NCBI GenBank assembly: GCA_030648815.1
Contig: JAUSHA010000029.1
Coordinates: forward strand, 1-19,473
Length of the DNA: 19,473 bases
DNA from: a bacterium
GTDB lineage: Bacteria; Patescibacteriota; Minisyncoccia; Minisyncoccales; MHMH01
Direction of reading: 5' to 3'
In this document: positions 1 through 6,521 of the stretch, one piece after another
Numbering within the stretch: position 1 is the first letter of the stretch
Layout of the letters: the number at the start of each line of letters is the position of its first letter
Position numbers and translations under genes: made by a program
Notes under the pieces: model-generated
What the model saw: the letters and a program-made list of their open reading frames with translations, nothing else
What the model was told of the DNA's origin: nothing
Databases searched by the model: none

Positions 1-1284
1 ATCTTTAATATCTATTTCTTCGAGAGTGACGCCTAAAGCTTCGCACAGTTTAATCGCATTATTTTTGGTGCGATCAGATGTGCCAAATCCGGGCATAGTC
101 AGGGCAATGATGTTTTTTCTGTCCCAGCCCAGCAGATCAAAAGTTTTTACCGCAGTAAGCAAAGCCAAGGCTGAGTCTAGACCGCCGGAAATGCCGATAA
201 GAAGTTTGCCGGCTGATCCGGTTTCCAATCTCTTGGCCAAGGCCGCCGTCTGGTCTGAAAAAATTTCTTGACATACATTATCTCTCTGCGATGGATCCAA
301 AGGTATAAAAGGATGCGCCGGCACCGCTCTTTTAAGCGGACTGCCAGTCGGTTCCGGCAAATCAAACTCCACCATCCTGAATTTTTTATTTCCCAACTCT
401 TGAGTATTATCGCCAAAACTTGTTATCTGTCTGCGGTCAAAAAGCAGTCTTTCAAAATCAATATCTTGAAAAACGAGCTGGCTTGATCTTGAAAACCTTT
501 CCGATTCGGCCAAGATTGCGCCGTTTTCGGCAATAATGCCGTGGCCGTCAAAAATTACATCAGTGGTTGATTCTCCGACGCCGCACGAACAGTAGGCATA
601 TGCTGATATGCACTTAGCTGATTGGCTCGAAACTAAGCTCCTCCGGTAATCCGCCTTGCCGATAATTGAATTGCTGGCCGAAAGATTCAAATGCAATGTC
701 GCGCCGGCCAAGGACTGATAAGCGCTTGGCGGAATAGGCACCCAAAGATCTTCGCAAATTTCCACGCCAACAACCATTTGCGGAAAATTAGCCGCCTTGA
801 AAAGAATATCCGTTCCAATCGGCACTGTCTTCCCAAAAAGTTTAATCCTTCTGGATCTAAGATTTTTTGCCGGAGAAAACCATCTTCTTTCATAAAATTC
901 TTTGTAAGTCGGTATGTAGCTCTTGGGCACAATCCCAAGAATCTTGCCTTGATGCATCATCACGCCGCAGTTGAACAACTGATTGTCGCAAATAATGGGC
1001 GCTCCGACAGCTATCAGTATTTCACAGTCTTTCGTTTCATTAAGAATTCTGCCCAACGCCTTTTGCGACGCTTCCAGTAAAACTTCCTGCTGAAAAAGAT
1101 CAGCTGCCGTATAGCTTGTCAGGCACAATTCCGGAAGCAACAAAACATCAACGTTGTTATTTTTAGCTTCCTCTATCAGCAAACAAATCTCTGTCGCGTT
1201 AAACTTAGGATCAGCCACCTTAACTTTCGGTATGGCTAAAGCCACTCTGGCGAAACTAAAATCTCGAGGCTTGTAACTTTTCAT
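1..1284 (-). CDS. nadE: Glutamine-dependent NAD+ synthetase, C-terminus cut by window edge
   Basis: Long-form NAD+ synthetase, which amidates nicotinate adenine dinucleotide to NAD+ using glutamine-derived ammonia. The ATG at 1284 follows an AGGAGA box (1288-1293). The 428 visible codons have no stop. Residues 1 to about 290 form the nitrilase-fold glutaminase with the catalytic triad E52 (LLPEL), K121 (VPKSY) and C177 (VEICEDLW); these match almost exactly the positions I recall for the mycobacterial enzyme (E52, K121, C176). The synthetase domain begins near residue 340 and carries the PP-loop GISGGLDSA at about 363-371. The remaining 250 or so residues of a typical 650-700 aa enzyme lie outside the window. 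It is separated from the upstream VWA operon by a terminator and has its own promoter. This family identification is firm; only the 3' end is unseen. Confidence 0.95.
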   Translation of the reverse strand, partial: MKSYKPRDFSFARVALAIPKVKVADPKFNATEICLLIEEAKNNNVDVLLLPELCLTSYTAADLFQQEVLLEASQKALGRILNETKDCEILIAVGAPIICDNQLFNCGVMMHQGKILGIVPKSYIPTYKEFYERRWFSPAKNLRSRRIKLFGKTVPIGTDILFKAANFPQMVVGVEICEDLWVPIPPSAYQSLAGATLHLNLSASNSIIGKADYRRSLVSSQSAKCISAYAYCSCGVGESTTDVIFDGHGIIAENGAILAESERFSRSSQLVFQDIDFERLLFDRRQITSFGDNTQELGNKKFRMVEFDLPEPTGSPLKRAVPAHPFIPLDPSQRDNVCQEIFSDQTAALAKRLETGSAGKLLIGISGGLDSALALLTAVKTFDLLGWDRKNIIALTMPGFGTSDRTKNNAIKLCEALGVTLEEIDIKD

Positions 1285-1321
1285 GTTTCTCCTTTTTCTA
1301 TTATCAAAGTACGGTCGAAAA

Positions 1322-1350
1322 ATTATAACAAAAAGCCCCGTTGTTGTCAA
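1322..1350 (-). promoter_or_regulatory. Consensus sigma-70-type promoter of nadE
   Basis: Read on the minus strand, TTGACA (1345-1350) is followed by exactly 17 bases and then TATAAT (1322-1327), preceded by an extended -10 TG (TGTTATAAT). Both hexamers are perfect. The predicted start near 1315 leaves a leader of about 30 nt carrying the nadE AGGAGA box. The -35 box lies in the loop side of the terminator hairpin of the preceding gene. Confidence 0.85.
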
Positions 1351-1360
1351 CAGGGCTTTT
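1331..1360 (-). terminator. Intrinsic terminator of the VWA/kinase operon
   Basis: AAAAGCCC (1331-1338) pairs with GGGCTTTT (1353-1360). After one mismatch the stem continues as GTTG (1340-1343) with CAAC (1348-1351), leaving a small loop. On the minus strand the stem runs into TTTTTGTTATAATTTTT, so it ends transcription just past the stop codon at 1367 while overlapping the nadE promoter. Confidence 0.8.
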
Positions 1361-1366
1361 ACATTT

Positions 1367-2230
1367 TTAAATCTTGGTTTGCTGGGTCTTCAGCAGGGTC
1401 GCTACCTCATTGGCCCGAGCTGCACCGCGAGTTGCGGCCAGACGAGCCAGATACTTATCAATATCGCCGAATTCCTTGGCGATGATGCCATGCACTACAT
1501 TGGTAAGCCGAAGGAAGTTGCTCCCCAATTCAATGAAATGATCATTCTCTTCCACCATTAATCTCTGCAGTCTTTTCATTGATACGTGTTCGCTGCAACC
1601 GATTACATAGAAAGCTTTGATTTTCTTTTTCAGGGCATCCAGCTCTATCTTCCAATCAACGCCATTCGGACACCCATTATCCCTCCCGGCATATCCTATT
1701 CCATGAGGAACGGAGTCAATCACGGCAAGCACAATTGTATTTGTATCTTGCAAATCCCATGTATTTATCTCCTTGATAGCGCACTCATATGCCTCGGGCT
1801 CGTCATCGCCGCCGGCATTCTCAATGCTATTCAGGTTATTTTTCAGGACTGCGGGATCGCCGGAAAAAGCTGTCGGCTGAAACCATAAACGCCCGTCGCA
1901 ATGATCGCTCACGCCCGTAAAGGAAAATTCTATCTTACCGGCTAATTCCGGAATAAGATCGACAATCTCTGCGCAGAGATATTCCGCCTTCTTTCTTAAA
2001 TTATCTATGTACTCCCTGGTACTTCCGCTTACATCCATTATCAGTAAGATATTCACTTTTCCCGTGGGTCGGGTAATCTTCACGACAACCGGACTCGCTT
2101 GAGCCGCTCTTCTTGTCGGTGGCGGGGTCGATCTTGCCGGTGGCGTGGACGGTGGCGCAGGCGTTGGTCGGAAAAATGACGATCCTCCGCCACTTGGTAC
2201 CCTCTTGTAGCTTTCGTCGCTGTAGCTCAT
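1367..2230 (-). CDS. VWA-domain protein with proline-rich N-terminus
   Basis: A 287-residue soluble protein. Residues 1-50 are low complexity (Ser/Gly, then Pro/Thr/Ala/Arg). Residues 57-250 form a von Willebrand A fold with an intact MIDAS start D66-V-S-G-S70-T71, a second acidic/glycine segment GGDDEPEA (140-147) and a core strand ending in IDSVPHG (171-177). The GGD.PEA and D..PHG signatures resemble VWA domains of the VwkA/alpha-kinase-linked type more than the TerY or MoxR-linked types. There is no signal peptide or membrane segment. A GGAGGG box precedes the ATG at 2230. It is the last gene of the six-gene run, 27 bp after the kinase and directly before a terminator. A metal-dependent protein-binding role is family knowledge; its partner is unknown, and the vault protein or the kinase are the obvious candidates. 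Confidence 0.85.
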   Translation of the reverse strand: MSYSDESYKRVPSGGGSSFFRPTPAPPSTPPARSTPPPTRRAAQASPVVVKITRPTGKVNILLIMDVSGSTREYIDNLRKKAEYLCAEIVDLIPELAGKIEFSFTGVSDHCDGRLWFQPTAFSGDPAVLKNNLNSIENAGGDDEPEAYECAIKEINTWDLQDTNTIVLAVIDSVPHGIGYAGRDNGCPNGVDWKIELDALKKKIKAFYVIGCSEHVSMKRLQRLMVEENDHFIELGSNFLRLTNVVHGIIAKEFGDIDKYLARLAATRGAARANEVATLLKTQQTKI

Positions 2231-2257
2231 TGGTCCCTCCTTTTTATTTTTTGCACC

Positions 2258-3079
2258 CTATGTTTGGTGCGGTTGCCAATCTTGATTTACATAATTGGTC
2301 CGGATCTTGAAAAAAATATCCTGCATCTCGCCGGCTGATTTATAACGTTCCAGCGGATTTAATTTCATCGCTTTCATTATAGCCGCCGATAACTGCGAAT
2401 GAATCGCAGAATCAATTTCATGCGGCGCTTTTAGATCTTTATCCGATTTCAATTTAATCGCTTCCAGCGGTAAAACATTAGTCAAGGCATAGTAAGCAGT
2501 GGCTCCCAAGCTATAAAAGTCGCTGGCTGGCGTACAACATTCTCCGCGATACTGCTCGGGCGAAGCGAAGTACTTAGTGTAAGAAATCTTACCTCCGCCT
2601 TCGTTTTCGGCCACAGTAACTTTATTTTTAGCTATTCCGAAGTCAACCAATACGGCTCGGTGCTCTCCCAAATTAAGAATGATATTTCCCGGCTTAATAT
2701 CACGATGGACGATGTCCATACGATGCAAATAAGCTAAGCCGGCCAATATCCGATCTAAAATCCAACAAATAGCATCTTCGCTGAACGGCTTTTTCAAATC
2801 AATAAAATCCTGCATTGACTTGCCTCTAATGTAATCCATCACCAGAAAATAATGCCCCTGATATATAAAGAAATCCTTAACTGCCGGGAAAGAAGAATGT
2901 CTGATATGCCGATAAAGTATTTTTGCTTCTTCCAGGAATTGCTTTTCCGCTTCCGGACCTTTTAGGATCAATTCTTTAATAACAACCTCTTCCTGCAAAA
3001 GGATATGCTTGCCTAAATATATCCTACCCATACCTCCTTCTTTAAATGGCTTATCAAACTCATATTGATATATTCTCAA
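2258..3079 (-). CDS. Soluble Hanks-type Ser/Thr protein kinase
   Basis: A 273-residue, single-domain eukaryotic-like kinase. All key elements are present: glycine loop EGGMG (14-18), catalytic lysine K35 (VIKEL), helix-C Glu (50-51), HRDIKPGN (125-132) with catalytic D127, DFG (146-148), SPE (173-175) and the F-helix aspartate D187. Unlike PknB-type receptors it has no membrane segment or extracellular repeats, so it should act in the cytoplasm. The start is read as TTG at 3079, because a complete GGAGGTGAT Shine-Dalgarno lies 9 nt upstream and the only nearby ATG (3086) is out of frame. It begins 6 nt after the phosphoesterase stop, and is two genes away from an FHA protein, the classic reader of phosphothreonine. 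Confidence 0.93.
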   Translation of the reverse strand: MRIYQYEFDKPFKEGGMGRIYLGKHILLQEEVVIKELILKGPEAEKQFLEEAKILYRHIRHSSFPAVKDFFIYQGHYFLVMDYIRGKSMQDFIDLKKPFSEDAICWILDRILAGLAYLHRMDIVHRDIKPGNIILNLGEHRAVLVDFGIAKNKVTVAENEGGGKISYTKYFASPEQYRGECCTPASDFYSLGATAYYALTNVLPLEAIKLKSDKDLKAPHEIDSAIHSQLSAAIMKAMKLNPLERYKSAGEMQDIFFKIRTNYVNQDWQPHQT

Positions 3080-3085
3080 AGTGCA

Positions 3086-3799
3086 TCACCTCCCTTCAAA
3101 TAATCGTTCGGCTAAAAAGACAGGCAGTCCAGCTTTCATTATTTTCTTAGCTGTCTTCTTAATATAGTAATCTATCCTAACCAGAGAAAATGTCAAACTG
3201 TCAGTATCCAGCAAGCCATAGCAAGCCGATGGATTCTTGTCTCTTGGTTGACCGACACTGCCGACATTTATGATATATCTCACGCTGTCTTTTAATTCTA
3301 CGCCGTCTTTAAACACGTCGCCATCGCTCGTAAAAATCGCAGGGTAATGCGAATGACCGACAAAACAAATCTTTTCCTGAAAACCGTTAAACTGACTTAA
3401 GGCTTCGATGGCGTTAAAAATATAATGGAATCTCCCTGGCTTAATGGGCGAGCCGTGAACCAACAGAATATCCGGCAATCTTACCGTAAAAGGCAGGCAA
3501 GCCAGATACTGCAGATTTTCCGATTTCAATAGAGCCTTCGTCCATAAAGCCGCTAGTTTGGCGGCCGGATTGAAATGCTCCAGCCATGAATCATCAACCA
3601 TCACATAATCGTGATTTCCGACGACAGTCTTAACGCCCATCTTTTTTATTCTTTCAACGCACTCATTCGGATTAGGGCCATAACCGACAATATCTCCCAG
3701 GCACAGAATTTCATCAACTCCATTTTTTTTAATGGATTTCAGAACACTCTTTAACGCTTCTAAATTTCCATGGATATCAGATATTACGGCGTAGCGCAT
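3086..3799 (-). CDS. Calcineurin-like metallophosphoesterase (YfcE/MJ0936 type)
   Basis: A 237-residue enzyme with the full dinuclear-metal signature: DIHGN (8-12), GDIVGYGPNP (35-44), GNHD (61-64), H115 in LLVHGSP and GHSH (148-151). Family members hydrolyse phosphodiesters or phosphoesters, and some act as protein phosphatases. The operon contains a Ser/Thr kinase but no PP2C, so the opposing phosphatase role is a reasonable inference, though the sequence cannot decide it. The ATG at 3799 follows AGGAGGG. The stop TGA sits inside the kinase Shine-Dalgarno, which implies coupled translation. A large hairpin lies just upstream, between this gene and the FHA gene. Confidence 0.9.
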   Translation of the reverse strand: MRYAVISDIHGNLEALKSVLKSIKKNGVDEILCLGDIVGYGPNPNECVERIKKMGVKTVVGNHDYVMVDDSWLEHFNPAAKLAALWTKALLKSENLQYLACLPFTVRLPDILLVHGSPIKPGRFHYIFNAIEALSQFNGFQEKICFVGHSHYPAIFTSDGDVFKDGVELKDSVRYIINVGSVGQPRDKNPSACYGLLDTDSLTFSLVRIDYYIKKTAKKIMKAGLPVFLAERLFEGR

Positions 3800-3821
3800 C
3801 TTTTCCCTCCTAAAAGAATTT

Positions 3822-3857
3822 AAAGGGACGCAATGGATTTTCCAAATGCGTCCCTTT
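3822..3857 (-). terminator. Internal operon hairpin, terminator or attenuator
   Basis: A perfect 11-bp stem AAAGGGACGCA (3822-3832) with TGCGTCCCTTT (3847-3857), and an inner TGG/CCA pairing within the 14-nt loop. On the minus strand it is followed by AAATTCTTTT, an imperfect U-tract. It begins 5 nt after the FHA stop and lies ahead of the phosphoesterase. It could partly terminate, stabilise an mRNA end, or separate two transcription units. Confidence 0.6.
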
Positions 3858-3861
3858 CTTC

Positions 3862-4401
3862 TTAGACTACTTCAAAAATCACGTATCCCTCGCTGCCGCC
3901 AAAACGGAAACGAGAACCAACCAGAATCTCTTCTTCTTGATCTTTTAGAAGTTCCTTCCAATCAGTATTCTGCGGCTTAATCATTGTCTTAGCTCCGCCG
4001 ATGGCTCTAAGATACAGACGGCCCATTCTCCGGATGATAATCGCTTGCTTCCGGGAAACAGTATAGCCGACATCCTGGCCAATTTTCACTTTCTCGGCAA
4101 ACTTGGTCAGATCCACATCGGGTATTATGCCCTGGTCAAGATCTGTCCGGCCGATCGTAAATCCGAAATCATCTTTAGGAAGCTCGAATTCCCGGTCAAT
4201 AACATTACCTCCGACCACTAAACCGCAAGCCCTGCCAATAATACCGACTGCGCTCGCTGGAGTATGAGCTGCAGAAGAAGAAGCAATAATTGGAACACTT
4301 GCTCCCACTGTTACTTCTAACGGTTCACTGCAGACTTCGCACAAAATAGCTCCCGGCTTGTTATCTAAGCCGCAGTTATTGCACTTTATTTCTCCGGCCA
4401 T
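3862..4401 (-). CDS. Zinc-ribbon plus FHA-domain protein
   Basis: A 179-residue protein if started at ATG 4401, which has AAGGAG nine bases upstream and lies one base after the previous stop codon. An in-frame ATG at 4425 lacks a ribosome site and would overlap the VWA gene. Residues 7-24 form a small zinc ribbon (CNNC and CEVC, C7/C10/C21/C24). A linker rich in Ala/Ser/Thr follows. The C-terminal 110 residues fit a forkhead-associated domain: IGRTD, then DVDLTKF, the VSRKQA motif that replaces the usual SRxH, and a final strand GYVIFEVV. FHA domains bind phosphothreonine peptides, so this is the expected reader for the kinase encoded downstream. The Gln where the usual His sits is a mild departure; otherwise the fold assignment is good. 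Confidence 0.85.
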   Translation of the reverse strand: MAGEIKCNNCGLDNKPGAILCEVCSEPLEVTVGASVPIIASSSAAHTPASAVGIIGRACGLVVGGNVIDREFELPKDDFGFTIGRTDLDQGIIPDVDLTKFAEKVKIGQDVGYTVSRKQAIIIRRMGRLYLRAIGGAKTMIKPQNTDWKELLKDQEEEILVGSRFRFGGSEGYVIFEVV

Positions 4402-4402
4402 T

Positions 4403-5614
4403 TTACTTAGCTCCTTTCTTGCCAATTATGCCCTTGTTGGCTTCAGTCACCGTGACCGTCCTTAGGGTTCTTTTGGCATCCTCATCACTCTTGGCTAAGG
4501 TCTCCACTTTTTTGGCCATACCAGTATTCCCGGACGTCGTAAAAAGAGTTTGGGCCCTATTGTATTGCCCGGATAGGGTCGCTTTTGTCCCCTCGGTATT
4601 CAAAACCGTATTCCTTACTGTCTTATCAACCGGCGAGATCAGCTTTTCATCGGCTGTAAAGTTGACAACCACATTCATGGATTTGACTCCTGCGCCAGCA
4701 ACGCCCTGCCAGCTTAACGCAATAGTGGCTATTTTAAAATCGCCAACTGCTTTCCCGGCGTGAACTTTAGTCTTGATAAGATATGCCTGTCCGCGGACAT
4801 CAAGCCCGGGGAATTCGTCCTTAACAATCTTACCGGAAACCGGTAAAGCTAACTGCTGGGGAACATATTTAAACGCTTCCAAAATTTCAACGACCGGCTC
4901 TGCCGTAATACCAATTCTCACATCAAGATCTTGAACGCTTTTTAGATTTTCCATTTCATCTTCCAGGCGAAGCCTCATGGCACCAACTTGCTTAACGTGC
5001 TCAAAATATGAGCCGTGGCCGGCAACTTCTGCCATATTTTTAAGAAATTTCTCGTTGTAATCAATGCCCGTGCCGAAAACGGCAAATGGAATTCCGAGCC
5101 TATTAGCTTGGCGCGCTAACTCAAGGCAAGCTCTTTCTTCAGCAGCAGCTGACGGAGCATTAACGTTGCCGTCAGTGAAAATGATAATTTTGGGCAAAGA
5201 TCCGTCCATTGGTTTTACATCTTCCAGAGTGTATCTTAGGGGGTTCGAGAGATTAGTACTGCCGCCGGTGCGTACACCATCAATCAGTTTTTTTATTGCG
5301 TTAATATCTCCCACAATCGTCGGATCAAGTATTACCTTCATGGTGTCGTCAAAAACTACGATGCAAAGACGGTCCTTGCCCTGGCGCAAAAGACTCAAAG
5401 ACTCATTTACCGCGGCCTTCAGCGCCTGGATCCTTGTCAGCCCTCCGTCGGCCGGCTCATCCATGGAACCGGAACGGTCCAAAATCTTCCTAAGATCGAG
5501 CGCAAGATCAGCCGATTGCTTTTGGCTGTCTCGCAGCAAGCGAAGTAAAAAAATTACTTCGGCCTCATCCGTGATGGGTAAATACCGCTGACCCAATGTT
5601 AGTTCAACCTGCAT
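4403..5614 (-). CDS. VWA-domain protein with long C-terminal beta-rich region
   Basis: A 403-residue soluble protein. A VWA domain spans about 38-225 with the complete MIDAS: DRSGSM (46-51), TGGST (116-120) and FTDGN (146-150). A region of about 130 residues that looks beta-rich follows (strands such as VRIGITAEPVVEI), then a charged helical tail ending in lysines. There is no signal peptide. The layout is that of bacterial VWA proteins related to TerF/YfbK-like or ITIH-type domains, but no VIT domain is visible. A strong GGAGGT box precedes ATG 5614. It is the second gene of the run, 39 bp behind the peptidase and one base ahead of the FHA gene. A metal-dependent adaptor role is inferred. 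Confidence 0.88.
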   Translation of the reverse strand: MQVELTLGQRYLPITDEAEVIFLLRLLRDSQKQSADLALDLRKILDRSGSMDEPADGGLTRIQALKAAVNESLSLLRQGKDRLCIVVFDDTMKVILDPTIVGDINAIKKLIDGVRTGGSTNLSNPLRYTLEDVKPMDGSLPKIIIFTDGNVNAPSAAAEERACLELARQANRLGIPFAVFGTGIDYNEKFLKNMAEVAGHGSYFEHVKQVGAMRLRLEDEMENLKSVQDLDVRIGITAEPVVEILEAFKYVPQQLALPVSGKIVKDEFPGLDVRGQAYLIKTKVHAGKAVGDFKIATIALSWQGVAGAGVKSMNVVVNFTADEKLISPVDKTVRNTVLNTEGTKATLSGQYNRAQTLFTTSGNTGMAKKVETLAKSDEDAKRTLRTVTVTEANKGIIGKKGAK

Positions 5615-5653
5615 TTGGCACCTCCTTCTTTAATTGTCAAAAATCTCCTTTGA

Positions 5654-6286
5654 CTAAAAGACATTAACACACCGTCGAAGCATGTCAAGAACCGGGCAAA
5701 AATCGGATTCTTCTTTCAGGGCAATTTTATCTTCATCTAACACAATAACGCATTCTGAAAAAAAATTATTCCGGTATTCCGGCGACAAATAAATCTTCCT
5801 GAAAAACTTTCTAACTTTTTGCTTAGCCTTAGTTTCGTTATCATACTTTTCCAGAATATCTTCCATAATCTTGACGCCTTCTTCAAACGCCCGCAATTCT
5901 ATATATGGGCACTGCCTTTTGGCTGAAAGCCGCATAAACGGGCAATCAAGCCATTTTGTCAAATCTTCGTTCTCAAAAAAAATAATGTGGCCGAGCTCAT
6001 GGGCAAACTCAAATTCCTGACGAAATAAATCTGCTCTATCTTCCCCGGTCACCAAAAGCGTTTCCAAAGGAACCGAAATAATTTTCCAAAGGCGAGGTAT
6101 TCTCAATCTGCCTATTTCGTCAATCGTTAAGGGATTGATTACTCCCCACCAGCGAATGTTCGAAGAGGAATTGTGGGGAACGAAAAAAACATTCATTTTC
6201 ACGGCAAGCTCAATTAAGTCGGCAAAAATAAAATCCTTGTCTCTTAATCTGTCACGAGCAAATCTGTTAAACTGGCGATCATTCAT
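5654..6286 (-). CDS. Putative M78 (ImmA/IrrE-like) zinc metallopeptidase
   Basis: A 210-residue protein with a zincin helix EFAHELGH (93-100: H96, E97, H100) and a downstream acidic segment IELRAFEEG (129-137) that probably gives the third zinc ligand. The spacing and hydrophobic surroundings fit the M78/ImmA-IrrE group, whose members cleave regulators during stress or phage/ICE induction. No helix-turn-helix domain is fused and no obvious HTH substrate gene lies nearby. Residues beyond 150 are not recognised. It is the first gene of the minus-strand run, closest to the divergent promoter region. An AGGAG box precedes the ATG at a long spacing of about 11 nt. The peptidase fold is likely; the substrate is unknown. 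Confidence 0.7.
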   Translation of the reverse strand: MNDRQFNRFARDRLRDKDFIFADLIELAVKMNVFFVPHNSSSNIRWWGVINPLTIDEIGRLRIPRLWKIISVPLETLLVTGEDRADLFRQEFEFAHELGHIIFFENEDLTKWLDCPFMRLSAKRQCPYIELRAFEEGVKIMEDILEKYDNETKAKQKVRKFFRKIYLSPEYRNNFFSECVIVLDEDKIALKEESDFCPVLDMLRRCVNVF

Positions 6287-6317
6287 TTGTCAAAGAACTC
6301 CTTTCATAGGATAGAAA

Positions 6318-6346
6318 ACATTAGCATTTCCTCATAAAAAAATCAA
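6318..6346 (-). promoter_or_regulatory. Candidate promoter of the six-gene minus-strand run
   Basis: TTGATT (6341-6346), a 17-nt spacer and an extended -10 TGC-TAATGT (TAATGT at 6318-6323) read on the minus strand. The expected start near 6311 gives a leader of about 25 nt before ATG 6286. A second, weaker option upstream is TTGACC (6415-6420), 18 nt, TAAAAT. Both were found by eye only. Confidence 0.45.
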
Positions 6347-6379
6347 TGTCTCAAAAACAATAATATAAAATCCTTACTA

Positions 6380-6408
6380 TTCACAATATAATTTTAATGT
6401 GATAGCCT
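6380..6408 (+). promoter_or_regulatory. Candidate promoter of the vault gene
   Basis: TTCACA (6380-6385), a 17-nt spacer and the extended -10 TGA-TAGCCT (TAGCCT at 6403-6408). The predicted start near 6415 would leave a leader of about 107 nt containing the inverted repeat and the two-codon ORF. The -10 matches only at T, A and final T. A perfect TATAAT at 6387-6392 has no matching -35 box. Confidence 0.3.
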
Positions 6409-6420
6409 AATTTAGGTCAA

Positions 6421-6444
6421 CGAGTTCGTTTAAAATTTAACTCG
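6421..6444 (+). repeat. Inverted repeat in the vault mRNA leader
   Basis: CGAGTT (6421-6426) and AACTCG (6439-6444) with a 12-nt AT-rich spacer. It lies near the predicted 5' end of the vault transcript, so it could be a 5' stem-loop or an operator half-site pair. It has no U-tract, so a terminator is unlikely. Confidence 0.4.
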
Positions 6445-6447
6445 CCG

Positions 6448-6471
6448 AGGAGGAAAAAGAGAATGACTTAA
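6448..6471 (+). promoter_or_regulatory. Two-codon leader ORF (Met-Thr-stop) with full ribosome site
   Basis: AGGAGG (6448-6453) is followed after 9 nt by ATG ACT TAA (6463-6471). The ribosome site is as strong as that of the vault gene 51 nt downstream, yet the ORF stops after two codons. A start-stop element of this sort can load and stall ribosomes in a leader. Nothing in the sequence proves that it is used. Confidence 0.4.
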
Positions 6472-6521
6472 AAAAAACGAGATGCCGCATTGGTTCTAAA
6501 AAAACAAAGGAGGTAATGCTT

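Noticed and set aside
1..1284. nadE as part of the vault system (NAD+ supply for ADP-ribosylation as with PARP4)
   Set aside because: A terminator and separate promoter divide it from the operon, and no ADP-ribosyltransferase gene is in the window; adjacency alone is too weak.
5636..5654. GTCAAA/TTTGAC hairpin between peptidase and VWA genes as a terminator
   Set aside because: The stem is only 6 bp and AT-rich, with no U-tract in the minus direction.
1367..6286. Tellurite-resistance (Ter) or MoxR-VWA-type conflict system
   Set aside because: No TerD, MoxR AAA+ ATPase or typical effector gene is present; only the VWA domains are shared.
6387..6392. Perfect TATAAT as the vault promoter
   Set aside because: No -35 hexamer at suitable distance and no extended -10; kept only as a remark.
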